The notes under the pieces: model-generated
Databases searched by the model: none
What the model saw: the letters and a program-made list of their open reading frames with translations, nothing else
What the model was told of the DNA's origin: nothing
Origin: Brooklawnia propionicigenes
GTDB taxonomy: Bacteria > Actinomycetota > Actinomycetes > Propionibacteriales > Propionibacteriaceae
Length of the DNA: 64,000 nt
NCBI RefSeq assembly: GCF_030297015.1
Contig: NZ_AP028056.1
Coordinates: 940,939-1,004,938, forward strand
Direction: 5' to 3'
Part shown: positions 16,601-24,710 of the stretch, piece after piece
How the letters are laid out: each line of letters opens with the position of its first letter
Numbering within the stretch: the first letter of the stretch is position 1
Made by a program: the position numbers and the translations under genes

Positions 16601-18541
16601 TCAGCCGGTCAGCAGACCGACGAGGGTCTTGGTCACGAACGCCGCTATCCAGGCCAGGGCGGTCATATAGCCGAATGCCAGGGCCGGCCACTTCCAGGAG
16701 CCGGACTCCTTGCGCAGCACCGCGATGGTCGAGGTGCACTGCAGCGCGAACGCGAAGTACACCAGCAAGGCGGCGATCACCGGCGGGGTGAACAGCTTCT
16801 GTCCCTCATGCGGACCGGACAGCCAGGTCATTTCCGCCAGGTTGGCCTGTGGGTTCTCGGGATCTTCCGCGGAGGAGATCTGGCCCAGGGTGGCCACGAA
16901 CACCTCGCGGGCACCCATCGCGCCCAGCAACCCGACCGTGATGCGCCAGTCGAAACCCAGCGGTTCGACCACCGGCTGAACTGCCCTGCCGAGGGTTGCG
17001 GCGGCCGAGTGATCGATCTGGTAGGTCGCCACCGCGACCTGATCGCTGGTGTCCACCCCGGCCGCGTTCAGCTGTTCGGCACTGATCACCGGCAGCGACA
17101 ACAGCGCCCACAGCGCCAGCGAGAGGATCAGGATGATGCCGCCCACGCGCCTCACGAAGCCGAGGCAGGCGTCCCAGATGGCGCGCAGAATCTCCGAAAT
17201 GTGGGGGACGCGGTAGCTGGGCATCTCCATGTAGAACGGCAACGCCGCTCCCTTGGCGCCGAAGATGCGCTTGAACACCCAGGCCGCGCCCATCGTGGCT
17301 GCGACACCGAGCAGGTACATCGCGAACATCACCAAGCCCTGCAACCTCAGGAATCCGATGTGGGCCTCGGCGGGGACCAGCATCGCGATCAGCAGGGTGT
17401 AGACGGGCAGACGCGCCGAGCAGGTCATCAGCGGGGCTGTCATCATGGTCGCGATCCGGTCGCGGGATGACGGCAGCGTCCGGGTGGACATGATGCCGGG
17501 CACCGCGCAGGCCAGCGCTGACAGCATCGCGACGAAAGCGCGACCCTCCAGGCCGACGTAGCCCATCACCCGGTCCATCAAGAACGCGACGCGCGCCAGA
17601 TAGCCGCTCGACTCGAGCAGCGCGATCATGGCGAACAACAATCCGATCTGCGGCAGGAAGACCAGCACCGATCCGGCACCGCTGATCACACCGTCGGCCA
17701 GCATGGAGGCCAGCCAGCCGACGCTGATGTGGCTCTTCACCACAGCCGCCAGCCAGGCCACCCCGCTGCCGATGATGTCCTGAATCGGGGCTGCCACCAC
17801 GAAGATCACCTGAAAGAAGACGATCATCGTGGCGACGAAGATTGCGGTGCCCAGCACCGGATGCAGCAGCACCGCATCCAGGCGCCGGGTCCGGTCGTCC
17901 ACGGCCGCACTGCGATAATCCGCGGCCTGGAGCACCGACACGATCCACGCACGCAACTGGGGGCCGTCATCGGCCGGTGCGGGAATGACCGGCCTGGTCC
18001 AGTGCGCCACGTCGGCCAACGCATGCTTGAGATCGTTCAGCTGGACGCGATTGCCGCCGGTCACCACCATCACCGGGACACCGATCGCGGCCGACAGCTT
18101 CACCGGATCGAGCGATCCCTGCCGCCGGATCAGTTCGTCGCTGAAAGTCAGTACCGCCAAGACCGGCAAGCCGAGCTGTTCGGCCTGGGCCAGCAGGCCC
18201 AACGATCGTTCCAGACTCGTGGCGTCCATCACCACCAGCAGGGCATCGGGACGTTCCGGACCGGTGGAGTCGAGGCTGGCGGTGACTACCTCCTCGTCCG
18301 GGCTGATGGCCTCCAGCGAGTAGCAACCGGGCAGATCTTCGACGACGAGGCTCTGCCCCATCACCTTGACCGATCCCACGGTCTTGCTGACGGTGACACC
18401 CGGATAGTTCGCAACCTTGACGTTGAGCCCACTCAGTGCGTTGAACAGCGTGGACTTCCCGGCGTTCGGGTTGCCGAGTAGCGCGATGCGTCGACTGTGG
18501 ACTGTGCTGGTCGCCGCCACCGGCCCCTCGTGGCAGGACAT
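16601..18541 (-). CDS. feoB: Ferrous iron transporter FeoB
   Basis: 646 residues. The N-terminal G domain has G1 GNPNAGKSTLFN and G3 VVEDLPGCYSLEAIS; the usual NxxD G4 motif reads LTFSDEL, lacking the Asn. The membrane part has two Gate repeats with the pore cysteines: SALACAVPGIMSTRTL and MTCSARLPVYTLL. It imports Fe(II) across the membrane. The ATG overlaps the feoA stop by one base. Iron control through the DtxR-type box at 18840-18858 is likely. Confidence 0.96.
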   Translation of the reverse strand: MSCHEGPVAATSTVHSRRIALLGNPNAGKSTLFNALSGLNVKVANYPGVTVSKTVGSVKVMGQSLVVEDLPGCYSLEAISPDEEVVTASLDSTGPERPDALLVVMDATSLERSLGLLAQAEQLGLPVLAVLTFSDELIRRQGSLDPVKLSAAIGVPVMVVTGGNRVQLNDLKHALADVAHWTRPVIPAPADDGPQLRAWIVSVLQAADYRSAAVDDRTRRLDAVLLHPVLGTAIFVATMIVFFQVIFVVAAPIQDIIGSGVAWLAAVVKSHISVGWLASMLADGVISGAGSVLVFLPQIGLLFAMIALLESSGYLARVAFLMDRVMGYVGLEGRAFVAMLSALACAVPGIMSTRTLPSSRDRIATMMTAPLMTCSARLPVYTLLIAMLVPAEAHIGFLRLQGLVMFAMYLLGVAATMGAAWVFKRIFGAKGAALPFYMEMPSYRVPHISEILRAIWDACLGFVRRVGGIILILSLALWALLSLPVISAEQLNAAGVDTSDQVAVATYQIDHSAAATLGRAVQPVVEPLGFDWRITVGLLGAMGAREVFVATLGQISSAEDPENPQANLAEMTWLSGPHEGQKLFTPPVIAALLVYFAFALQCTSTIAVLRKESGSWKWPALAFGYMTALAWIAAFVTKTLVGLLTG

Positions 18542-18765
18542 CAGAGGGGTCTCACCAGGACCCGGTTGGCCTCGCTGGCACGCAGCAGCATCTGGGAAGT
18601 GCCGATGCGCAGCATCAGCGGGTCACGCAGCGGCGCGCGGCGCAGCAACTCGACCTCGACCCCCTGAGCGAAACCGAGATCGAACAGGCGACGGCTGACC
18701 GCCATGTCTGTGTGGTCGGTGAACCCGGCGATGACACCGCACTGGCCACACCTCAGCTGCCCCAT
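18541..18765 (-). CDS. feoA: FeoA family protein
   Basis: 74 residues, an SH3-like FeoA domain: CGVIAGFTDHTDMAVSRRLF, then DLGFAQGVEVELLRRAPL and the end EANRVLVRPL. It is the usual cytoplasmic partner of FeoB. A Cys pair RCGQCG near the N-terminus is notable. The ATG at 18765 is chosen because the FeoA fold starts there; the longer open frame upstream is not like any FeoA. No Shine-Dalgarno is visible, and a perfect hairpin lies 22-38 nt upstream. Confidence 0.9.
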   Translation of the reverse strand: MGQLRCGQCGVIAGFTDHTDMAVSRRLFDLGFAQGVEVELLRRAPLRDPLMLRIGTSQMLLRASEANRVLVRPL

Positions 18766-18786
18766 GGGCAAACAGCCAGAATCTGC

Positions 18787-18803
18787 GCAGACACCGAGTC
18801 TGC
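18787..18803 (-). other. Hairpin in feoA leader
   Basis: GCAGAC (18787-18792) and GTCTGC (18798-18803) form a perfect 6-bp stem with a 5-nt loop in the predicted feoA leader. It may influence translation; no evidence beyond the sequence. Confidence 0.4.
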
Positions 18804-18839
18804 GGTCGGTCAATCGTGTCGCGATTGGTCTCACGTGAT

Positions 18840-18858
18840 TCAGGCTAGCATCGCCTAA
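18840..18858 (-). promoter_or_regulatory. DtxR/IdeR-type iron box upstream of feoA
   Basis: On the minus strand the 19 bases TTAGGCGATGCTAGCCTGA match the DtxR/IdeR consensus (TTAGGTTAGSCTAACCTAA) at 14 of 19 positions, including the TTAGG and CCT half-sites. The site overlaps a -10-like TAGCCT. It would repress feoAB-nifU when iron is sufficient. Confidence 0.55.
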
Positions 18859-18957
18859 TTCGCCGCCTTTCGCCAGGTGCCAGTTACTGCCCGGCAACGG
18901 TGTTTCCAGCGATCGGCGACATAGCGAGCTGTCTGTGAGGCGTGGGACGATGGGGGG

Positions 18958-20025
18958 ATGCCGGACTTCCGAATGCTGCTCAGCCCATCGGCGAATCACG
19001 TCTACCGCGATGCCACCCCGAGGCTCGCGGCGGCAGAACTCGAGATCACGGCGGGATTCGCCGACCAGATCGCCATCACGTCGCTGGGACGAGCCGATGC
19101 GCTGCGGTTCAGCGCCGACGATCTCGATGAGTTGGCGCTGGCTGCGCAATCGTCACTTCTGGTGGGCTTCGAGGAGTCCGACGGCTGGCTGCGTCCCCTG
19201 GACCTGCCGAATCTGCAGGTGATGGACGACGACCTGGTCACCATTCCCAAATACCCGGGCAAGACCAATGAGGCATTCACCCGGCTGCTCCTGCATCTGA
19301 CGCTCAGCCAGGTCTCCCGTCCCGGACCGCTGGAGGTGCTGGACCCGCTGGCCGGGCGCGGCACCACGCTGCTGGCAGCCTGGCAGGCCGGCCACCACGG
19401 CTTCGGGGTCGAGGCCGACGAGAAGGCGTTCGATGCACTGGCCAGCTACCTGAAGACGTACCTGCGCACCAAGCGAATCAAGCATTCGGCTCAGGTGAGC
19501 CGCGTGCGCCGTGAAGGACGGTCGCTGGGCCGGCGCCTGGACGCCGAGGCTCGTCTCGACGAGGCGACCCACGATCATCCGGCCCAGCCCGGCGCACCGC
19601 GGCTGAAGATGACGGTCTTCACCGGTGACACCCGTGATTCGGCCACCCTGTTCGGACGCAAACGATTCGACGCCATCGTCACCGACGCACCGTACGGAGT
19701 GGTGCACGGCGCCGAACAGCGCAGCTCCGGGCAGCGCGGCTCCGACCGGCACGGCTCCGAGCGGCACGGTGATCCGCACCCGGGCGGCCGGGACCGTTCG
19801 CCGTCCGGGCTGCTGGCCGAGGCGATCCCCATCTGGCGTAGCCAACTGAAACCCGGCGGCGCGCTGGGGATCTCCTGGAATACCTACACGCTGTCGCGTG
19901 ACGAACTGCTCGAGATGCTGACCGATGCCGGGCTGCACCCGTTCGATGACGGTCCGTGGCTGGAGTTCGAACACCGGGTGGACTCGTCCATCAACCGCGA
20001 CCTGGTGGTCGCGATCACGGACTGA
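18958..20025 (+). CDS. SAM-dependent RNA/DNA methyltransferase, Trm11-like
   Basis: 355 residues. Motif I LDPLAGRGTTLLAAW, an acidic second strand GVEADEKA, and motif IV IVTDAPYGVVHG (D-A-P-Y in place of the common D/N-P-P-Y) mark a base-N methyltransferase of the UPF0020/TRM11 type, acting on RNA or DNA. The N-terminal 90 residues are specific and no THUMP domain is evident. A low-complexity His/Arg/Ser/Gly loop (GSDRHGSERHGDPH, from 15-bp repeats near 19730-19785) directly follows motif IV. The ATG is preceded by a G-run. It is divergent from feoA. Confidence 0.75.
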   Translation: MPDFRMLLSPSANHVYRDATPRLAAAELEITAGFADQIAITSLGRADALRFSADDLDELALAAQSSLLVGFEESDGWLRPLDLPNLQVMDDDLVTIPKYPGKTNEAFTRLLLHLTLSQVSRPGPLEVLDPLAGRGTTLLAAWQAGHHGFGVEADEKAFDALASYLKTYLRTKRIKHSAQVSRVRREGRSLGRRLDAEARLDEATHDHPAQPGAPRLKMTVFTGDTRDSATLFGRKRFDAIVTDAPYGVVHGAEQRSSGQRGSDRHGSERHGDPHPGGRDRSPSGLLAEAIPIWRSQLKPGGALGISWNTYTLSRDELLEMLTDAGLHPFDDGPWLEFEHRVDSSINRDLVVAITD

Positions 20026-20069
20026 ATGCACTCGTTGCAGGAAACGATCGGAGCTGTGGGCGCGGCAGT

Positions 20070-20082
20070 TAGAGTTTCAGCC
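20070..20082 (+). promoter_or_regulatory. Leaderless promoter of sixA-like gene
   Basis: TAGAGT (20070-20075), 7 nt, then ATG at 20083. No Shine-Dalgarno is present. Confidence 0.45.
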
Positions 20083-20601
20083 ATGAGTCACACGCTCTTC
20101 CTCATGCGCCACGCGAAAGCCGAATCGCACAGCCGGGTCAGCGACATCAATCGCGAACTGGCCCCGCGTGGTCGCCAGCAGGCCAGGGACGCCGGCCTGG
20201 AACTCGCCGACCGCGGCATCCAACTGGTGCTGTGCTCGTCGTCGGTGCGCACCCGGCAGACCTACGAAGGGCTCTTCCTACGCGGCCCCGACGGTGAACC
20301 TGTGCCGGTGCAGTACATGGAAGCTCTGTATCTCGGCTCGGCCGAGTTGATCCGCCAGCGCATCAGCGAGATCACCGACGACATCTCGTCGCTGCTGGTG
20401 ATCGGACATTCGCCGGGCATACCGAATCTCGCCTCCGACCTCGCCTGGGCATCGGCACCGCAGGAGGCGGACCGGATCGGTTGCTGGTTCCCGACGGCGG
20501 CGTACACCGAGTTCACCATCGACGTCGGCTGGTCGGCACTGGCAGATTCGGACGAGGGCGCCCATCTGGCGCACGTGCAGCGCCCCAAGCACGCCGTCTG
20601 A
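20083..20601 (+). CDS. SixA-type phosphohistidine phosphatase
   Basis: 172 residues of the histidine phosphatase superfamily. The catalytic RHAK (FLMRHAKAES) is at the N-terminus, the second Arg in SSSVRTRQT, and the second His in LLVIGHSPGIPNLA. SixA proteins remove phosphate from phosphohistidine; other small substrates are possible. The ATG at 20083 is chosen because the family starts right there and a -10-like TAGAGT lies 7 nt upstream. It is co-directional with the methyltransferase but apparently has its own promoter. Confidence 0.85.
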   Translation: MSHTLFLMRHAKAESHSRVSDINRELAPRGRQQARDAGLELADRGIQLVLCSSSVRTRQTYEGLFLRGPDGEPVPVQYMEALYLGSAELIRQRISEITDDISSLLVIGHSPGIPNLASDLAWASAPQEADRIGCWFPTAAYTEFTIDVGWSALADSDEGAHLAHVQRPKHAV

Positions 20602-20646
20602 TCGCCGAAAGCAGCGCCTGCCTCATCGCCTGGCAAGCACTGGCTG

Positions 20647-21759
20647 CTACTGGCCGGCGACGATCCAGACGTTCAGGCCCTCGACTCCGTCCAGGCCGGT
20701 GCAGCTGATGCCCTTGTCGGCCACGCATTCGAGCCGGTAGGTGCGGTTGGACGACGAGCTGAACGCTTCGATCGTCACCGAGCCGGTCATGGCGGTGTCG
20801 ATCTGCTGACCGACCTCGTTGGCCAGCACGCAGGAGGTCTGCGATCCCGCCCAGACGCCCGGGTTGCACTCCTTCGCGCCGGCCTGCATGGACGGCGTGG
20901 CCTTCGATGGCGTCGGGGACTTGGTCGGGGTCGGCCTCGACGACGTCGTGGGCGCCGAGGTGGCCTCGGCTTCCTGCCTGTCGGCGCTCGGTTCAGACTG
21001 CGCGGTCGCCTGCGGAGCCGCTTCGACGGTCGCGCTGGCCGGCGGCTGCGGCGTACCCGTGCGGATCACGACGAGCGAATCGAGGGTCAGCAGACGACCG
21101 ACCAGGACGATCAGCACGAGCACGGTCACACCGAGCACCGCAGCTGCCGAGAGCACCTTGGCGGTGGGCACAGCATTCGCCCCCACCAGCTGGCCGACCT
21201 GTTCGCGGCGACTGGCATCCGGCCCGACCTGCCGGGGCTCGGGCGCCTCGGCGATGCCGTAGTCGTCCCACAAAGCGAACGTGCGCGGATCCTTCTCGGA
21301 CGTGACCGGGATCAGCCGCTCATCGCTTCGCGGTTTCGGGGGCTGGCGTGGGCTCGCCTTGGTCGTGCCATCATCAGCAGGCCGCGCACCCGACGCAGGA
21401 GTGGGCGGCACAGCGGCGGCCGGGGCGGGCGTAGGAGTGGCCTGCGGCGGGACCGGGGGCTCGGCGTCGACCGGCTCGGCTTCGACCGGCTCCGCGTCGG
21501 CCGGCTCGACATCAAGCGACTCGGCGGCGATGGTCTCCGGTTCGGCAGCTGCCGGAGGCTGGCCGCCGGCCGCCGCACCAGCTTGGGCAGCCGCAGCTGG
21601 AGGAACAGCCGCCGGCATGCCGGGAGCAGGCTGAGCCCCGGCGGAGATCCTGCGCGGATCGGTCAACCTCACCGAACCGGGTGCCGTGAGATCAGCCCCG
21701 CAGACGCTGCAGACCCGGTCGCGCGGACCCACAGACATCAGGCACTGCGAGCAGAACAT
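20647..21759 (-). CDS. Zinc-ribbon, Pro/Ala/Glu-rich membrane protein with extracellular Cys domain
   Basis: 370 residues. It opens with a zinc ribbon (FCSQC, 12 residues, CSVCG), then about 140 residues of Ala/Pro/Glu-rich linker with EPxxAEP repeats (18-bp DNA repeats near 21450-21510). A conserved patch DPRTFALWDDYGIAEAPEP precedes one transmembrane helix (AAAVLGVTVLVLIVLVG). Outside are a Ser/Thr/Pro stalk and a small domain with four Cys (KECNPGVW, TSCVLAN, LECVADKG, ISCTGLDG). The function is unknown. The ATG at 21759 has GGAG 4 nt upstream. It is divergent from 21876-22889, another anchored protein. Confidence 0.6.
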   Translation of the reverse strand: MFCSQCLMSVGPRDRVCSVCGADLTAPGSVRLTDPRRISAGAQPAPGMPAAVPPAAAAQAGAAAGGQPPAAAEPETIAAESLDVEPADAEPVEAEPVDAEPPVPPQATPTPAPAAAVPPTPASGARPADDGTTKASPRQPPKPRSDERLIPVTSEKDPRTFALWDDYGIAEAPEPRQVGPDASRREQVGQLVGANAVPTAKVLSAAAVLGVTVLVLIVLVGRLLTLDSLVVIRTGTPQPPASATVEAAPQATAQSEPSADRQEAEATSAPTTSSRPTPTKSPTPSKATPSMQAGAKECNPGVWAGSQTSCVLANEVGQQIDTAMTGSVTIEAFSSSSNRTYRLECVADKGISCTGLDGVEGLNVWIVAGQ

Positions 21760-21875
21760 CTGTCTCCAACCACTTCGTCCGACTACCACCAATAGCGTCC
21801 CGATGACCATACTGATAAGCAGCACGTTAACTGCGATCGTAGGATCGCAAGCGCACGACATACCTGGAGGTCATC

Positions 21876-22889
21876 ATGAGCCGTCATGCAGCGGCCCGGG
21901 GTACCTCCCAGGCTACCGTCAGTGACTCACAGAAACCGGAATCCAGCCGCTTGTCGTGGTGGTGGAAAGCCCCGCTGAGCGCGCTGCTGGTCGGAATCCT
22001 GGCCATCATGGTCAGTACCATCGCCTTCGGCGCGACCCGGCCCAATACCGGCAATCCCCCCGCGCCCGAGGCCTCGGCGTCCAGCACCCCGCCCAGCGTG
22101 CTGCACAGTCCGCTGGTGGCTCCCCCCGAACTTGCGCCCGCCCCCGACCTCCCCGAACTGGATGCCCAGATCGCGGCGATCGAAGAGAAGTACAACGTGA
22201 CGATCGGCATCACGATCACCCCGGTCGCCGGCGTCTATCAGCGCCAGCAGGCCACCTGGTACGGCGGCACGCTGCGCAGCGGCGACGCGCTGGCGACCAT
22301 CGACGTCGCGATGGCCTTGGCGATTCTCGACCAGGAGCGCCAGCCGCAGCAACGTGACTACATGTTCAACAAGGCGCTTGCCGACGACTCCGCAGCCGGC
22401 GACGAGGCGCTCTGGGCTTTCCTCGGCACTCCCGAGCAGGCCGCGAGCGCGACCACCCAAGTGCTGCGTGACTACGCCGATCATCGGACGACCGTGCCTT
22501 CGTCGGGTGTCGGCGGCGACAGCAGCTCGCCCTATCTGGCAACCCAATGGGCGCTGGACCAGCAGTCGCAATTGATGGCTGCGCTGCGCTGCGACTACAG
22601 CAGGGTCAATCCGGTGCTCAGCAAACTCAATGACCCCGCCGACAACCCTTGGGGACTGCAGACGCTGCCGATGAGCTACTCCAAGGGCGCTTGGGGCGTG
22701 ACGTCGAACGGGGGGATGCTGGTCCGTCAGTTCGGCTTGATACGGCTTGCGGATGGCAATACCGTCGGTATCGCGATGGCGGCATCACAGGCATCGGATG
22801 ATCCCGCCGTGGGGCGGGCTGCCATCACAGACCTGAGCAATCAGGTGCGCAGGCTGGCGACCGGATTCGACGACGCGAGGTGTAGCTAA
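21876..22889 (+). CDS. Membrane-anchored protein with probable inactive serine beta-lactamase-like fold
   Basis: 337 residues. There is a short cytoplasmic tail, one helix (ALLVGILAIMVSTIAFG), a Pro/Ala stalk and an extracellular domain. The order of segments recalls a class A beta-lactamase/PBP fold: IGITITPVAGV, then RSGDALATIDVAMALAIL where active enzymes have STxK followed by a helix, and near the end YSKGAWGVTSNGGM followed by FGLIRLADGNTVGIAMAA, like the KTG strand and final strands. Ser and Lys of SxxK appear as Ala and Asp, so it would be catalytically dead. GGAGG lies 5 nt before the ATG. The homology claim is inference from pattern only. Confidence 0.5.
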   Translation: MSRHAAARGTSQATVSDSQKPESSRLSWWWKAPLSALLVGILAIMVSTIAFGATRPNTGNPPAPEASASSTPPSVLHSPLVAPPELAPAPDLPELDAQIAAIEEKYNVTIGITITPVAGVYQRQQATWYGGTLRSGDALATIDVAMALAILDQERQPQQRDYMFNKALADDSAAGDEALWAFLGTPEQAASATTQVLRDYADHRTTVPSSGVGGDSSSPYLATQWALDQQSQLMAALRCDYSRVNPVLSKLNDPADNPWGLQTLPMSYSKGAWGVTSNGGMLVRQFGLIRLADGNTVGIAMAASQASDDPAVGRAAITDLSNQVRRLATGFDDARCS

Positions 22890-22908
22890 CCGGATCCGCA
22901 ACCGCTTT

Positions 22909-22945
22909 GTGACTTATGAAACAACACCGTAACCCAGCCGTTGTT
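22909..22945 (+). promoter_or_regulatory. GlnR-like nitrogen control region upstream of amtB
   Basis: GTGAC (22909-22913), GAAAC (22918-22922), six bases, GTAAC (22929-22933), six bases, GTTGT. The GAAAC-N6-GTAAC spacing matches the GlnR box pattern of actinobacteria (gTnAC-n6-GaAAC repeats). A further GTAAC...GTCAC pair lies near 22970. GlnR activates amtB-glnK under nitrogen limitation in Streptomyces. Confidence 0.45.
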
Positions 22946-23009
22946 TCAATAACTCAGCTGTAACACGGTCACAACGCTGCGGCAATCCTGGCCCCGCACG
23001 ATTGAGGCC

Positions 23010-24356
23010 ATGACAATCCTTGAGATCAGTGCTGGCGACACTGCCTGGGTCCTGATCAGTGCGACCCTCGTACTGCTGATGACCCCGGCCCTCGCCTTCT
23101 TCTACGGCGGCATGGTGCGCAGCAAGAGCGTACTGAACATGATGATGATGTCGATTATCACCTGCGGCATCGTGGGCGTTGCCTGGGTTCTCTACGGCTT
23201 CTCCTTCGCTTTCGGTGACTCCATTGGCGGATTCCTCGGCAACCCGGCGGACTTCTTCGGCATGAGCAATGTGACGGGTCTGGAAGTCGGTACGGTTCCG
23301 GGATTCGTCTTCGTCGGCTTCCAGTCGGCCTTCGCCATCATCGCGGTGGCGCTGGTGTCAGGTGCCGTCGCCGATCGCATGAAGTTCGCTGCCTGGTGTG
23401 CCTTCGCGTTGCTGTGGGCCTCCCTGGTCTACTTCCCGGCCGCACATTGGGTCTTCGCCTTCGATGGTGCCGTGTCCGAGAAGGGCGGCTTCATCGCCAA
23501 CACCATTCACGCACTCGACTTCGCCGGTGGCACGGCCATCCATATCAATGCCGGCGCAGGTGCTCTGGCACTGGCTCTGGTGCTCGGCAAGCGGATCGGC
23601 TTCGGCAAGGTCCCGATGCGTCCTCACAACCTGACCCTCGTGATGCTCGGCGCCGCCCTGCTGTGGATCGGCTGGTTCGGATTCAATGCCGGATCGGCCC
23701 TCGGCGCCAACGAGCTCGCCGGCCTGACCTGGGTCAACACCATGGTCTGCCCCGCCGCCACGATGCTTGCCTGGCTCGTGACTGAGCGCATCCGCGACGG
23801 CCACGCCACCTCCCTGGGTGCCGCTTCGGGTATCGTCGCCGGTCTGGTGGCCATCACCCCGGCTTGCGCCGTGGTCACCCCGCTGGGCGCGATCGTGATC
23901 GGCATCCTGGCCGGCGTCGGCTGCTCGATGGCTCTGTCGCTGAAGTACCGCTGGGGCTATGACGACTCGCTCGACGTCGTGGGCGTCCACCTGGTCGGCG
24001 GCCTCATCGGCACCCTGGCGATCGGCTTCCTGGCCTCGCCCGACCTCACCGGCAGCATCGACAGCGCGGGCCTGTTCTACGGCGGAGGGCTGGCACAGCT
24101 CGGACGCCAGGCAGCCGGCGCGGGCATCGTGCTGGGCTACTCCCTCGTGGTGACCTGGCTGATCGCCCAGGCGATCGACAAGACCATCGGCCTGCGGGTC
24201 ACTCCGGCTCAGGAGACCAGCGGCATCGATCTGGCCGAGCACGCCGAGGTTGGCTACGACCTGTCGAAGGTTCAGTACTCCACCTACAACAAGACCCTGC
24301 TGATCGCTGATCCCAACGCGACCCGCGACAACGATGCTACGAAGGTGTCCGCATGA
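23010..24356 (+). CDS. amtB: Ammonium transporter
   Basis: 448 residues with eleven hydrophobic helices. Amt signature parts are visible: TPALAFFYGGMVRSKSVLN, the pore His in AIHINAGAGALAL and the second pore His in VVGVHLVGGLIGTLAIG. It carries ammonium/ammonia into the cell and is normally plugged by GlnK. The ATG lies shortly after GAGG. It overlaps glnK by 4 nt and is preceded by a GlnR-like region. Confidence 0.97.
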   Translation: MTILEISAGDTAWVLISATLVLLMTPALAFFYGGMVRSKSVLNMMMMSIITCGIVGVAWVLYGFSFAFGDSIGGFLGNPADFFGMSNVTGLEVGTVPGFVFVGFQSAFAIIAVALVSGAVADRMKFAAWCAFALLWASLVYFPAAHWVFAFDGAVSEKGGFIANTIHALDFAGGTAIHINAGAGALALALVLGKRIGFGKVPMRPHNLTLVMLGAALLWIGWFGFNAGSALGANELAGLTWVNTMVCPAATMLAWLVTERIRDGHATSLGAASGIVAGLVAITPACAVVTPLGAIVIGILAGVGCSMALSLKYRWGYDDSLDVVGVHLVGGLIGTLAIGFLASPDLTGSIDSAGLFYGGGLAQLGRQAAGAGIVLGYSLVVTWLIAQAIDKTIGLRVTPAQETSGIDLAEHAEVGYDLSKVQYSTYNKTLLIADPNATRDNDATKVSA

Positions 24357-24691
24357 AACTCATCACCGCAATTCTGAGAGAAGACGCTGTTGACGACGTG
24401 CAGATCGCACTCGCTCAACAGGGCATCAGCGGGATGACCGTGATGGAGGCCAGCGGCTACGCCCGTCAGCGCGGCCACACAGAGGTCTACCGCGGCGAGG
24501 AATTCACCATCGACTTCATCACGAAGATCCGGATGGACATCCTGGCCAAGGACGAGGACGTTGCTCTGATCGTCAAGACCATCTGCGATGCGGCCCGCAG
24601 CGGCTCCATCGGAGACGGCAAGATCTGGGTCCAGGTGATCGAGGACGTCGTCCGGATCAGGACCGGAGAGCACGGCGAATCAGCGATCTGA
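24353..24691 (+). CDS. glnK: PII nitrogen regulatory protein with Phe at position 51
   Basis: 112 residues, normal PII length. It senses ATP/ADP and 2-oxoglutarate and plugs AmtB. The B-loop GDGKIWV and the C-loop RIRTGEHGE are intact. The T-loop reads GHTEVYRGEEFTIDF: Tyr46 is kept, but residue 51, the Tyr that is uridylylated or adenylylated in other PII proteins, is Phe. The usual KPF after residue 8 is REDAV. It overlaps amtB (ATGA), and no glnD-type modifying enzyme follows; a terminator does. Confidence 0.95.
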   Translation: MKLITAILREDAVDDVQIALAQQGISGMTVMEASGYARQRGHTEVYRGEEFTIDFITKIRMDILAKDEDVALIVKTICDAARSGSIGDGKIWVQVIEDVVRIRTGEHGESAI

Positions 24692-24710
24692 GTCCAGGCA
24701 ACTGATCCCG

